Positions 36,833 through 48,070 of a DNA stretch of 64,000 nucleotides are shown here, in pieces. A program made the position numbers and the translations under genes. Under the pieces are notes generated by a model, which had not been told where the DNA came from, did no database searches, and worked only from the letters and a program-made list of their open reading frames with translations. The stretch is taken from assembly GCA_003117195.1 (NCBI GenBank), contig BDSI01000069.1, positions 186,001-250,000 on the forward strand, written 5' to 3'. Position 1 is the stretch's first letter, and each line of letters starts with the position of its first letter. Source of the DNA: Eudorina sp. 2006-703-Eu-15. Lineage: Eukaryota > Chlorophyta > Chlorophyceae > Chlamydomonadales > Volvocaceae.

Positions 36833-39575
36833 TTATTCCGCTCGTCTCCCCCCGGCGGCTCCACTCCCGTGTCCAGCTCCGCCCCCCGGCCCCGCCCACC
36901 GAGCCCACTGCATGTCCTCCGCGCCCTCCGTGAACGTCCGGGTGGCGTGCTGGAGCACCCCGGCGTCCAGCTGCTTGTTGCAGCGGGCCACCCGCCGGGC
37001 GTCGTACTCGGCGAAACCCGGGGTGGAGCGCAGCTGGTCGGCGGTGATGGGGTTCCCCTGGAGCGACAGGGTGGCCAGGCTGGCGCAGTCGCGAAGTACG
37101 GCAGACGGCACTGACGTGATCCTGTCCGCGGTCCGAGGTGCGAGGAGGAGGAGGAGGAGGAGGGCGATTTCGGCGCAAATGAGGGCCTCCGGGCTATGTC
37201 ATGGTATCTGGTCAGAACCGAAGCAGTGGTTGCTTCACCTCGTGACAGCACCCCATCGAGCGCACGTGTCGGTGCAGTCCGACATCGTCTGTCCGTACCC
37301 GGTTCACACACGCCGCGTTCCGGCTTCCGGGTCTACCGTATGCCCTCAGGGTCCAACCCCCCTCCCACACACACACACAGACACTTTGGGCGGGTCTCAT
37401 ATCTAAACACACAGACACGGCGCACGCCCAGCAAGGTGGTGGTCTGCGACACAGTATCCACATTCCGAGCCGCGCCGCTCACCCCCGTTGTTACCGTTGA
37501 TCGTAACGCTTCACGCGCTGTGCCGCCCGCCGTTGCGCACACCCACTCGCCCGCGCCTGGTCCTGACCCCCATCCCCATCCCCACCCCCGCCGCTCACAT
37601 GTTACCATCCAGCCTCAAGCTCTGCAGCTTGTGCAGCTCCGCCAGCCGGGCGGGCAGCTGCCGGATTCGATTGCCCTCCGCGGACAGCTCCTCGAGGGAG
37701 GTGCAGCCACCTGCGGCGGACAGCCGGTGCGGAGAGGCCGAGAGAGAGGGCGACGGTAATGCCCCCCTGGTAGGGGAAGGGAGGGGAGGTGCGGGGCGGG
37801 TCTCCGTCCGTGCCGCGGGTGCCCAAGGTATCGTGCGGCGCCAGACTGCTGGGTGGGGTGGGTGACGGACTTCACAGGCAAGAGCCCCTGACCCCCCGGC
37901 CCAAGCGAGGTACGTCACCGCTGTTGCATTTCGTGCCGGACGCCCCTCGGTTGCGAGTTGTCTTCCCTCCCACCCTGGGTCTCCCACCCTGGGTCATGGC
38001 GCCCTTCGCATTCTGCTGGGGGTGCCCTCCATCCTGCGCATTTGCGCGCTCCGTACCATACCTGCTCCCGAAACGGTCACATCCTCGGCCCCGGGCAGTT
38101 GTTTATTTTTGGCCACGACAGCATATCACCGCGGCCGCTTGGACCCACCCGCCCACCCGCCCGCCCGCCCACCCACCCAGGCTCTCCGGCAGGCTCTCCA
38201 GTTTGTTGTCGTCCACCGTCAGCACCTGCAGCCCCCCCAGCCCCCCCAGCGCCTCAGGCAGCGCCGTCAGCGCGTTGTGGCTGAGGCTCAGCACCTGCAC
38301 AGGACCGACGGCATATGGAGGGGGAGGGGCAGCGCGGAGGACAGCCTCAGAGCGACCTCCTCTCTCACGCCTCACAACTCGGGCAACCGGCGCCCCGCCA
38401 CGTACCCTCAAGCCCCTCAGCTCCCCCAGCGCCTCCCCCGCCACCTCCTCCAGCCGGTTGTGCTCCAGCGAGAGGGCCGTGAGGCCGCTCAGCCGTCCCA
38501 GCGCCGCCCACGGCAAGCCCCCGGCCACCAGGCGGTTGTGCTCCAGGCGCAGGGTGTGCAGACCGGTCAGGCGGGACAGTGCGTCTGGGAGGCGCTCCAG
38601 CCTGTTCCGGGACAGGTCGGCCACGCGGGCGGCCCCCAGTCCGGAGGCGAACAGGTCCTCAGGCAGCGCGGACAGGCCCAGATCCCGGAGAGAGATGATG
38701 CCTGGGGCCGAGAGGGTGGGGGACATGGGGGAGAAGTTCGGCGCTCACGTTGGTTGACGGGTGGTTTGGATGGACCGCTTTGCGATGCGCCTCGACGAGG
38801 TCGGGTGTCTCCTTCAGTCCGGACATCCCAAGGGCCCCAGTCCGCAACCACCCGCATCCGCCATCCCCCTCCCTCCCGCATGTGCTGCGGACGGTGATGG
38901 GAATCATACTCCCCGAGCGCGGACAGCCCGTGGAAGCCCCCGCTTGCCTGTCTTCTCCCAGGCACGTTTGCGCTCCTGCCAGTCGATTGCGGGCTGCGCT
39001 GCGCTGGCTGCTGACGCAGCGGCAGCTGAAATGGCGGCCGCGGTTGCTCCGCCGAGGCCCTTGGCCTGCGCGTAAAGGTCACGCACGCGCTGCGCCGCCT
39101 CGTCCTGCTTGGCCTTTTTCTGTTGCTGCAGCGCCTGCTGGCCCTGCGTAACCACGGCGGCGCCGTCGCTGAGCAGCAGCATGAGTTTGGCGCCATTCGA
39201 AAGGCCTGATTTGGCGAGGTCAAGGGTGGCTGCTAGAACCTGCCGGTGGGGCCGTTGACCAAGGTGGCGAGTCAAGGGTGGGTAAGATAGGATTGAAGAT
39301 GCAGGTCACGACTATTGCAATCCCGTATTTGTGCGACGAGTCGGAAAACAAGGTGATATGTCCGAAACGTGTGTTCAAATATCCCATTCCCTCAATGTTG
39401 AGCTTTCACGCACTTTGCCCTTGTAGATCAATTTTTGTTTCCTGACAAATGCACCAGTCAGCTCCTGCAGTTTCTCCTGCAGCTCCTGAACTTTCGCCGA
39501 AGATGGCAGTGCGACCTCCAGCTGCTGTGACCCATACTTGATTTGCAACGCCCAATCTGTATTAGCATCCACCAT
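36833..39575 (-). CDS. Ubiquitin-like domain plus leucine-rich-repeat protein (At2g30105-like)
   Basis: Six exons: 39575..39414, 39239..38948, 38701..38406, 38294..38177, 37710..37599 and 37121..36833; 422 aa. Residues ~8-75 are a ubiquitin-like fold (WALQIKYGSQQLEVALPSSA, KQKLIYKGK, then LSNGAKLMLLLSDG). A helical linker (QQQKKAKQDEAAQRVRDL) leads to WEKTGIISLRDLGLSALPEDL and at least seven LRRs, for example LHTLRLEHNRL, LTALSLEHNRLEEV, VLSLSHNALTALPEAL, LQVLTVDDNKLESLP, LEELSAEGNRIRQLP and LRLDGNMITSVP. The cap is FAEYDARRVARCNKQLD. This is the architecture of plant 'LRR repeats and ubiquitin-like domain-containing protein'; its function is little known. The second intron appears to use a GC donor (ACAG/gcaagc) with a cag acceptor. 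That is the only choice I found that restores WxxTGIISL. Confidence 0.88.
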
Positions 39576-39881
39576 ATGCACACACTATCGTTTCTGAAAG
39601 TTGACAAGTTCAGTTGTATCCCCTGAGAAAAGAGTCCCGAGCTCTGAAGTCTGCGTCAAATCTCTCAAACCTGTCGGACAATTTATGGCTGTATAGCAGG
39701 GCGGTCTAATCTGCGAATAATCTGCCTGATGAAAAGGGATGGAATGACGGATCGACTTCCTCTTGTCGTCGGCGGTAGTTGGTGACAACGGTCGATACCG
39801 TCTGGAAGCTCGCGCGGGACCCGCATTGACCGGGACAGATCAGAGCGTAAAGAACTTTCCGGGGCGTTCTTACTTGGTATG

Positions 39882-42085
39882 TTACATGCGTATCAGCAAC
39901 GCCCGGTATACACACCCTTTGGTCGCCTTCTCCACGTACACCTCCCGCTCCGTTGGGGCCCCAACCGGGTTCCCAACGAGCCAGCCGGCTTCCTGCCATG
40001 CACCTCGAAACCACAACAAGTCCTCCTCATCAATAGATCCCGCAACCCTGGCCTCTCGCTCAGTCTCGGCGTCGGCTAATCTGTCATGCACCCCGCTTTC
40101 CCCCGTCGGTAGTGGTTCGGTGGATGTGGACGGTTGTGGTGATGGTAATGAGGAGCCATTCTTCAGGTCCGTGGACGACGCATCCGTTGCCCCATGGGAC
40201 GTCCCTTGCGTCGGCGCGGCTGACAGCGAGGATGATGCCACCGGCCTGGTCCCGTGGGGCGACGGCGTCGAGGCGGGATCCAGCGGCGTGCACGGAAAGA
40301 CGGGCTGCGTGGAGTGAATGTCGTCCATCCGGAAACTGCCGTTGCCGTACCGTTCAAAAGCGTTCCTCATGTAGGTGGCGGTATCTTCGAAGTCTGACGC
40401 CAGGTACACCCGCGCTGCGACCAGCAGAGAAAACACCGGCCAAGTTCCCGTCAATTGACCTCGTGGGGGCCGGGCCGCACTGTAACCCTGCTCAGACACA
40501 AGTTCAGGAAATCCCTACACCACAACATACAAGTCCACCAAAACCGAAATCCTAGCCTCATAAGAGGAAATGGACGTACACATATCACCCAGAGAGCGTT
40601 CGCTGGTCTCTGTTTGCGAGCATCCAACAGACGCCATATCTTATATACAAGGGTGCACGAGACGTGGGTGCCCCCTGTCCGCCTCGACCCACCTCCGGGC
40701 CGCAGGACCTCCGCTAGAGCCCCAACCAGCTCCCGGCCAACAATGTGCCTTTGCCGCCTCTGCTGCGGGTCAGGGTACTGGATGCTGACCAGCTCTACTG
40801 GCCCAGGGTATGACGCCAGCAGCGCACCCGCGGACAGCACCGCGTTGGCTTGCAGGTAGTGCACGTAGGCGGTCATCGACCTGGCGGCGGCCCACCCGTT
40901 GGCTCGGTCCAGGAGCTGTCGGGTCAAGGAGCAATGGGTGCACAGTCGGGTTGATATCAGACGAGGTGCACACCTAACGGGCACGCGCTGTGTTGTGTTG
41001 GTTGGCTAGTTCGGACCTGTCAAGCAAGGCAGGGTTGTGAAGGCTGCGGATGCAAGTGTCAGACATGATTGCGTGCACTGCAATTCAATAGAGGACGTTT
41101 GCGGGCAGGGTTGCAGCTGATTCCGATTTGAAAGGGAGATGATTGTAAGACCCCTCCGACAGTGCCGCAGGGTGGTGAGAGGCCCTCGGGCACCTATAAT
41201 AGAGTCTTCGTTTCTGTGGCAGCTCTTTTGACAACCGTCGCCATTTGATGGGCGACGACTGCTTCGAAAGCTGCAGTGTAAGCAAATTTTCCAAGGAGCA
41301 GAATACTCCTTTCCAGTTATGACGCCCGTACCACCGGTGACGATATCGCAACACGCTCGCGACGTGAATCGTTGTTGGTTTACAAGCAGGGACTTCCCTT
41401 ACCCTTACAGGTTTGGACCGCAAGGATAAAGCTGCTCCGTGACTTAAAGCAGCTGACTCACCGCCTTGTGGACATCAACTCCGAGGTAGTTGCTCCCGTC
41501 GCCTTTGCGGTGCGCCATCAGAAGAACGTAACGGCCGGCTCCGCAGCCCAGGTCAACCACTAGCGGTTTGGTAGGGTCCTGGTACAAAGTTGCCCAGTCA
41601 ACCGGTTCCGACGGCTGCTGACCATCCGAACTTGTCAGAAACGAGTAGTTGCGGCGGCCAATGATACCGCCTGCCTGCCTGCGGCGCAACGGGACAATGT
41701 GCGTAGCCGGGTTAGTGAGGCGGAGGACCCCGAGTGGAACGTAGGAAGCGCGTAAATTACTATTATTTTCAGAATATACCTCCATATTATCTGAACTTAC
41801 ATTCCTCTCGGCTTCGCTTAGTCTTAGCTCGTGGAACGGAGAATCGGGGGAGTCTGCATGGCCTTGAGCCAACCAGGTCTGGTGCTTTGGAAGGCTGCTA
41901 TTGGCGCCATTCACGATAAGCAGTGTTCTTGTCTGGTGGTGTTGAACATGTTGATGCGCACCAAACTGCTGGAAAACCGCGCGCCGGTGAACAGCCGCCG
42001 CCGGCGGCCGAACGCCGCAAGCTCTTTCAAGGCGACCCTGCCTTACGGCTGGGCCGCGCACTGACATCACAAATGGATTATCCAT
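39882..42085 (-). CDS. TRMB: tRNA (guanine-N7-)-methyltransferase, plastid TrmB-like
   Basis: Three exons: 42085..41462, 40915..40693 and 40414..39882; 459 aa. The enzyme methylates G46 of tRNA using S-adenosylmethionine. SAM-binding motif I is VVDLGCGAGRYVLLMA followed by NYLGVDVHKA; the exon junction continues LLDRANGWAAA. Then come YLQANAVLSAGALLASYPGP, VSIQYPDPQQRRQRHIVGRE and VLRPGARVYLASDFEDTATYM. The C-terminal substrate motif is WLVGNPVGAPTEREVYVE with a final VYRALL. Wording and spacing resemble the plant plastid enzyme (At5g17660) more than cytosolic METTL1/TRM8. The ~190-residue N-terminal extension could include a transit peptide. About 80 residues of Ser/Thr/Pro-rich sequence are inserted before WFRGAWQEAGWL. 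Start: ATG at 42085, first in frame. Confidence 0.87.
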
Positions 42086-42506
42086 GAGGATAATAAAGCT
42101 ACATGGCGGCTACGAAAGCAAAGTACTAAGATGTTGTCGACTCGACTCAAACAATGCCGAGAAGACCCAGCTTAATCGAAATATAAAACATGCACTAAGT
42201 ATTAAAGAGTGTGAAGATGCACTTGATATAAATAAGTTTCGGCAGGTGAACGACAACAAACGACAAGGTCGGTTGGTACGATTTGTCGTTGTTGGCACCT
42301 GGCTGACTTGGCAGGCTTTGGCAGGAATCCAAATTGTCGTTGATCGCAACGTCATCGCATTACCAACGCTAGGCACTCACCTTTAAGGCCGTCGGCCGTG
42401 CCCTGGTGAAGCGTTTCACAGTGGACCTTGACCCGGATCATGCTGTTTCAACACAGCCCAAGGCAGGGCCCAAGAATCATAAATCACGCCCTGGCAATCA
42501 ACGTAT

Positions 42507-42537
42507 AAGGATTATTAATGATGTTACAGTGGACCCC
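42507..42537 (-). repeat. Orphan retroelement-type terminus, copy C
   Basis: ATTATTAATGATGTTACAGT followed by GGACCC matches the edge of copies A and B, but the neighbouring sequence does not continue the match. It looks like a severely truncated insertion or a junction scar. Confidence 0.45.
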
Positions 42538-42789
42538 AGTACGGCATAAGAATTGTAGTCGTGAACGATGACGCCCTTCGTCGGGAAATGTACGCACACA
42601 TCACGGAACCTTCCCTTGCAATACCATGACTTGCAAACCTCGGCATCATGCCCCTGCGCCAAGCGGCCTTCCTAAATTATCCTCTACAGCGCGTGCCACA
42701 CACGCAATCGCATTGTCCGACATTTGAGGGCGTTGGAACGTTGGTCATTGTGGCCCTGCCCTGCCAACGTAGAGTATGAGCACCGATGG

Positions 42790-44237
42790 CCTAGGCAACC
42801 TTGCAAACACCACAACCGGTTACATACCGGTAAACCCGAACCCTCCCGTCGGAAACAGCCGCGAGGGCGGTGGTAAACGGGTACAAGTCAGAGCTAGTCC
42901 CCATGACGGCGGGGGTCAGGCAGGGCTGCCCACTCGCGCCTCTTTTATATCTGTTTGCGGCACAGGCGCTGCTGTGTTGGCTCCAACACTGCGGTATAGG
43001 GATCAGGATAGGGCCACAAGATAGCGGACTCCAACCCACACGGAAGTCGTTTGGGAGGGTACCCAGGCGCGCGGGCGGTAGCTCCGTTCCTGAACTGTAC
43101 GGGCACATACGCGAATGCCTCGGGGCAGCAAATGAATCTAGACATGGTGGAGCTCTTGGTGCGTGGTAGGTGCGGTCGATCGCAGTCGAGGTGGATGAGG
43201 GAAACGCGGGCGCAGGGCTGAAGGTTGTTCTACGCGCCACCGCGCCAAGCTTCCCATTCGCAAATCCAGGAGGGGACGATGAGCTAGGCTGGAAGGCGCA
43301 GGGGAAAAAGATGAAGGGGCGGAACCAACTCCAGGGGTGGTGGTGGAATGTACCGCTGTGGGGCAACCCAGTGCTGCCGCAAGGAATGCAAGTAGGCGAG
43401 CAGCCCGGACTGGAAGGGTGGCACGATATCCTAGCCAAATGCTTGTTGTCGAGGACCATTGGCCAAGCGGTTTAGAGCTACGTCCCGCCTCCAGGACACG
43501 ACCGACGGATGGGGGCGGGACGCGGCTGAGATCCCCCAGCCTGCATCCAACGGCAACGCCGCCGGGGTTGGGCCACCTTCGTAGGAGAATGCTTGCTTGA
43601 GGATAGACGGAAATGAGTGGCAGGAATGGCACCGGAGGCGCTTCGACAAGGCATCCCGACTGGTGGGAGGCAGCAGCGGCAGCCGTGGCACCAAAAGAGG
43701 CGGCACCTCAGGGGAGAGAGGAAGTCACGGGTATGCGGGTGGATCGAATGGGATGGCGGCTGCAAAACGGTCCCGGGTTGTCACTCCGTGAATACACCGC
43801 GCGGTGCGGTACGGCACTGCAGCTGCGCGCTGTCGGGGAGGAAGACGTGTGGCACACACACGGTTCCCTCGATCCGCACCTTTTAGCAGCCATGTCTCGC
43901 CCCGCCTTTTTCGCTGTCCTCATTTCTCTCCTTAACCTGCAACGGATGTGGACTGAGATCAAATGGTAAAATGCTGATAAGGAGGCGTATTTGCAACTGG
44001 CAGTTGATGGGATCCCTATACTGAGAAACTCGCACATGAGGGGGGCAGTTGTGACCCCTTGCGGGTGCGGGACATACCCGGGAATGGGGGCGGTGCGGCC
44101 AACGCCGAGGCAAGACCACGCTTGGGGCTGCGGGGTGGCCAAAGCAGTTGTCGCGCACATCGATGCAAGAATAGGGATGAGCATGCGTAGGCATGTGGCT
44201 GGCCCAGCGGGGTCCACTACTGTAATTAATAATAATA
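42790..44237 (+). mobile_element. Decayed non-LTR (LINE) retrotransposon fragment
   Basis: Plus-strand remnant of a reverse-transcriptase ORF, broken by stops and frameshifts. The RT motif GVRQGCPLAPLLYLFAAQAL is at about 42910-42970, as in LINE-type RTs. Further on, a separate frame has WWWNVPLWGNPVLPQGM (about 43335-43390). From about 43990 another reads GIPILRNSHMRG then a Cys-containing RPTPRQDHAWGCGVAKAVVAHI, resembling the C-terminal region of volvocine LINE polyproteins. It ends with GGTCCACTACTGTAATTAAT and an AAT-rich tail (44211-44237), like a target-primed 3' end. No intact ORF, so probably inactive. Confidence 0.72.
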
Positions 44238-44299
44238 CCGCAGGCCCGTCAATTGACTCAGCCGTAGGTACGTGATCCTTCTGCGTTGAGAAGGTAGTA

Positions 44300-44765
44300 A
44301 CAGGAGGGCATGCCTACTCACCGCGTGACGGATTCCTATCTCATAATGCAGCCCGGGATCCAGATGTCGAAATATAAGCACTGGATGGGTTTGCCGTTCT
44401 CAGGCGCGGCAGCCGTGACGTGGCCGCCACATGCTACGGTATTCATTCCCTGCAGTGCGCACCGAAAGCTAATGCAGTTCCGGTTGTCCTGCTGGGCGCT
44501 GGAGGCCAACAAAGGGCGTAGGGGCAGACAACGTGTACCTAGGGAACAGCGGGTCTGTCGTTGCTGTGGGGCAGAAGGTCAGGTCGAGGACGAAAAACAT
44601 GTTTTGCTAGGTTGCCATGTGTACGACAATATCCGCGCGGAGGAGGGCTTTCCTCAGTTCACTACCATGTTGGAAGCTGTGGCCTGGGACCCGGCTCGGT
44701 TAGCAAGACTCTTGGAGCGCATGTGGGCCCACCGCAACTCAATTGTCCCTTTCGGACGGTAGTAG
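44300..44765 (+). mobile_element. C-terminal fragment of a second LINE-type polyprotein
   Basis: One open frame (44310..44762) ends with a recognisable LINE C-terminus: HRKLMQFRLSCWALE, RVPREQRVCRCCGAEG, VEDEKHVLLGCHVYDNIR and a final LLERMWAHRNSIV. The CxxC...HxxxxC pattern is the zinc-knuckle-like end common in such elements. It follows the tail of the previous fragment and belongs to a different family, so this is nested or adjacent debris. The 5' part is missing. Confidence 0.65.
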
Positions 44766-46042
44766 TCTCCTTCTTTCTTCTAGTGCATTGTCATGCGCGT
44801 GCTTTTAGGCGTTTTTGTGTGCCCTTGGGCCAACGGCTCGTACGGGTAGTTGTACAGGTATAGGGTTATGCACCCCCAACCATGTAACACACACACACAC
44901 ACACAAAGCTTGGTATCGGCGATGATGGCTCGGTTGAACTCAGGGCCGCCCGCACAAACGCAAGCGTTAGGCGTGAGTGTGATGCAGATAGAGTGGGATA
45001 GTGCCTGGTAGCGTTGCAACTGGTGGATCATTGCAAGTGGCGGACCTCATCCCGGTCCGGGCCGTCCAACGGGCTCAGATGGCTTATTAAGAGTTTGATT
45101 CTACAACACCCATCCTCCATCCGAAGCGGTCATGTGCGGGCATGCAGCACTTGCGTCGCTAACACAAGACGACGCAAGAGGCCTTAGGAGGCATGCGGCA
45201 ACAGGGGCTTACAACGCAGACCGTGTAAGATTGCAGCAGTTGGTACCCTTCGGTACACGCCTTAAACTGGCTGCCGTGTGTCTCTGGCGTTTATAGAGCG
45301 AGCGCGGTGGCGTATATAGAGCGAGTGAGCCGATACTTGGAGAAAGCTATGCCGCATTTGTGCCCATTGGGTCATCATAGCCGATGCTGAAGCGTTATCA
45401 TCTCCATCCCTGCTGGACGGTTGCCCGCCCATCGATAGTCGTCGCCATCGGTTCCAACTTTTTTAGCCACGCATAATGCACAAAACTACTTGAAAAAATT
45501 TGATAGCACAGCGGCTGTATGGTGTAAGAAATGTACGAAGCCCCTGTCGGAAAAAAATTCACTGCTAAGCTTTCTGGTGGGCGGAAAGTGTAGGACTAGT
45601 GGAATCTTAATGGGGGGATGGAAAATCTATGGGGGAAATAGGAAAATTTGGCAGGTGTGCAGGTGTTTACATATGCCCACGTTCCAGCAGCATCCAGTCA
45701 CGCGCACACAAATGTTACCAGCCAGCGCCCAGCCCAACATAGTAACCTGTGAATTATAACCACACGATGTGGTTGACCAAATCACGGAGAATCAATGAAC
45801 AGGGCATCAATATATATATTTGAAAGTGACGGTTGGTGTACGACTAGATCCATTTTGCCAACGCAGACGTAACCCGAGTCGTCCATAAAGTCAGCACCAG
45901 GAATTAGACTCTGCATACAACGTAAAAAACGCAATTTGTTCTTACCAGTCCGCTCATTGATATCACCAGAAGTCCTCGACAGGTCATTTCGTGTAGAATG
46001 TGCCAAATTAAGTTTGACGTTACGTACAAGGCCGGATTCGGC
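44766..46042. other. AT-richer intergenic DNA, no gene recognised
   Basis: Contains a (CA)n run at 44886-44905, and otherwise short frames only. The last ~250 bp precede the membrane-protein gene and include a TATATATAT stretch near 45812-45820. Confidence 0.45.
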
Positions 46043-46948
46043 ATGAAGCACGCCAGCTTCCTCTTCACGGTCTTGGTGCTCTCGCTAGCGAGTGTCACTA
46101 TATTCTTGGGCGGCTTAGCATCGCTGCAGAACGAATGCCATGGTTAGTTCTAAAGGGCGCACATATTTTCGGATTTATCAACTGCAACTCAATTGGATTG
46201 GATGAATCAATTTAGTTGTACTCTTGCGCCGAGTTTTTTCTTTGGCGTGTGCATGACGCTCGGTCTCGACGGTTCACTTGACCATGTAGACGACGGTGCC
46301 TACGCGGGGAACACCAACAGCTTGGCTGGCATTGCTGGTTTCAGTGCCACAGCGTTGAGCTGCAAGAAGATCTACCGATGTAAGTGTCGCCATCCGTATT
46401 GGGAGTCTCATGTACCGTTGACCGACTTTTGTGGTCACGACCTGCATAGAATTCCCTAATGATATTGGGACATTTCTGCTTATTGATTCGGCATAATTTG
46501 TCTACGCATGTTTATGCTTTCCGAACAACTGCGGTCTCTGACCAGCTGCTGACGATGTGTCCATGTCTTGCCTGCAGACTACTGGTTCATTGCGAGCTTC
46601 CAGTACATCATCACCGGCATTGCCCTTTTCGCCGTCTTGGTGAATGGCAAACTCGACAGCCTTCGGGGTTCCCTTGTTGGCCTCTTCGTTGTTGGCACCC
46701 TGCTTTTCATCTACACTTCCAGTAAGTATTACGCCGTTGTAGCATGACCCCCAAAATTCATTTTCTTAGCTCGTTCTGAGCTCATTTCCTCCTCTTGTGC
46801 TCTTGCAGACTCCTTCCTGAACCTTCTGGACGTGGAGCTGTTCCAGTCCGGAACTCTGCGCGATCGCAGCAAGACCGCTGTTGCTGGCGCTATCATCACT
46901 GCGACGCTGAATGCGCTGACGGTCGTCCTTTCTGGATACCAGAGTTAG
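46043..46948 (+). CDS. Small four-helix membrane protein, family unknown
   Basis: Four exons: 46043..46142, 46290..46379, 46578..46721 and 46809..46948; 157 aa, all junctions in phase with good donors (gttagt, gtaagt, gtaagt). Hydrophobic segments: FLFTVLVLSLASVTIFLGGL at the N-terminus; FIASFQYIITGIALFAVLV; LVGLFVVGTLLFIYT; and AVAGAIITATLNALTVVLSG at the C-terminus. The first loop holds two cysteines (NECH, LSCKK) that could form a disulphide, a layout shared with claudin/MARVEL-like four-span proteins. I assign no family. The start MKHASF puts the first helix at the N-terminus. An in-frame ATG 45 bases upstream (MCQIKFD) could be used instead. Codon use is less GC-biased than in the neighbours. 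TGTAA lies at 47408-47412. Confidence 0.72.
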
Positions 46949-47843
46949 GCAGGTTGCCTGCTTAGACTTGACCGGCTTAGTTCTCATTGTGACAAGCACC
47001 TACCACATAGCGTAAACGATACCATAGACGACCATTGAAGAATGTGATGATCGCTGCTCCCCGCATCCTTGATGCACAGCGTGCGGGCGCCTTTTCATTG
47101 CGCTGATGTGTGCTAATGCCTAGTTATCCTATTATGACTCTTGACATCAATGTCATGCGTTGTTGTACAAGTATGCGATCCGCTAGACGGACTTGTTCCG
47201 GAATTGGACACGGTTGGACGTTGCGAAATGGTTGCGAATTAGTTGATCCCTGTGGAGAGGGATAGGGCACGGTTGGACGTTGAGGAATTGTGCTATATGA
47301 TTTCATCGTTCCCTGACGAAGGTCTCTCTTATGCTGACGTCCGTTTTTCCTTTGGACGTGAAGGAAAATTCTATTTCGTAACCGACGCTGTTGGAAATCC
47401 GTTTCCCTGTAACCTTCGATCTGCGACCGTTCAGCGGACCTGCTTAGCGCCATCAGTTTCAGAGGCAAATCCACAGGCATCCTTTGCAACTATGGTCTCC
47501 AAGTCCAGTCCACCTTTGTTTAATTGCCCTTACACCCCTTATTTGCCCTTACACCCCGCACCATGCCTACACTACAGCGACATACTACTCGTTCAGACCA
47601 ACGAATGGATCATTATGTACGGCAATAAATCGCTTGTATAACCGCGCTAACCTCGGCACAAACTCGTACCTGACGCTACCTGCGTCCATGGTGTCGCTTC
47701 TCAGCATACGTGCTAACCGCCACGTGGACACCACCCTCGAACAAGCATTCCGCCGCCGATTGCAGTCCCGCACTGAAGTGCCACCCTTGCTGGTTTTGCA
47801 GCAAACCGGCAAGGACCGGGAGCCGGCTCATGCACGCCACTGA
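46949..47843. other. 3' flank of the membrane-protein gene, no other gene seen
   Basis: Probable 3' untranslated region up to TGTAA at 47408-47412, then unassigned sequence with short frames only. Confidence 0.45.
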
Positions 47844-48070
47844 CATTATTAAGGAAGTTACAGGGGACCACGCGGGTCATTGGTGACAGCCATCGGCCAC
47901 AGCTGAAGCTTCCTCACCATACACTGCAAAAACGAGCATGCGCAACCATGGCGCACCGGACAGGCTCCACAAGTGCACCGAAACACTCCCCGGCCCACAC
48001 TACCAAGGGACCACCCCATTCCTGAGGACTAACAACGGCTAGTTAAAAACCCGCTCAGGGGGAGTTAGCC
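47844..48070 (-). repeat. Interspersed repeat, copy B
   Basis: Related to 26505-26735 and in the same orientation. It begins with ATTATTAAGGAAGTTACAGG and continues through GACAGCCATC, CCTCACCATACACTGCAAAA and GCACCGGACAGGCTCCACAA to CCCGCTCAGGGGGAGTT. Confidence 0.65.

Noticed and set aside
41085..41423. 112-codon open frame in the first TrmB-like intron
   Set aside because: Its flanking exons splice perfectly without it, and it has no motif.
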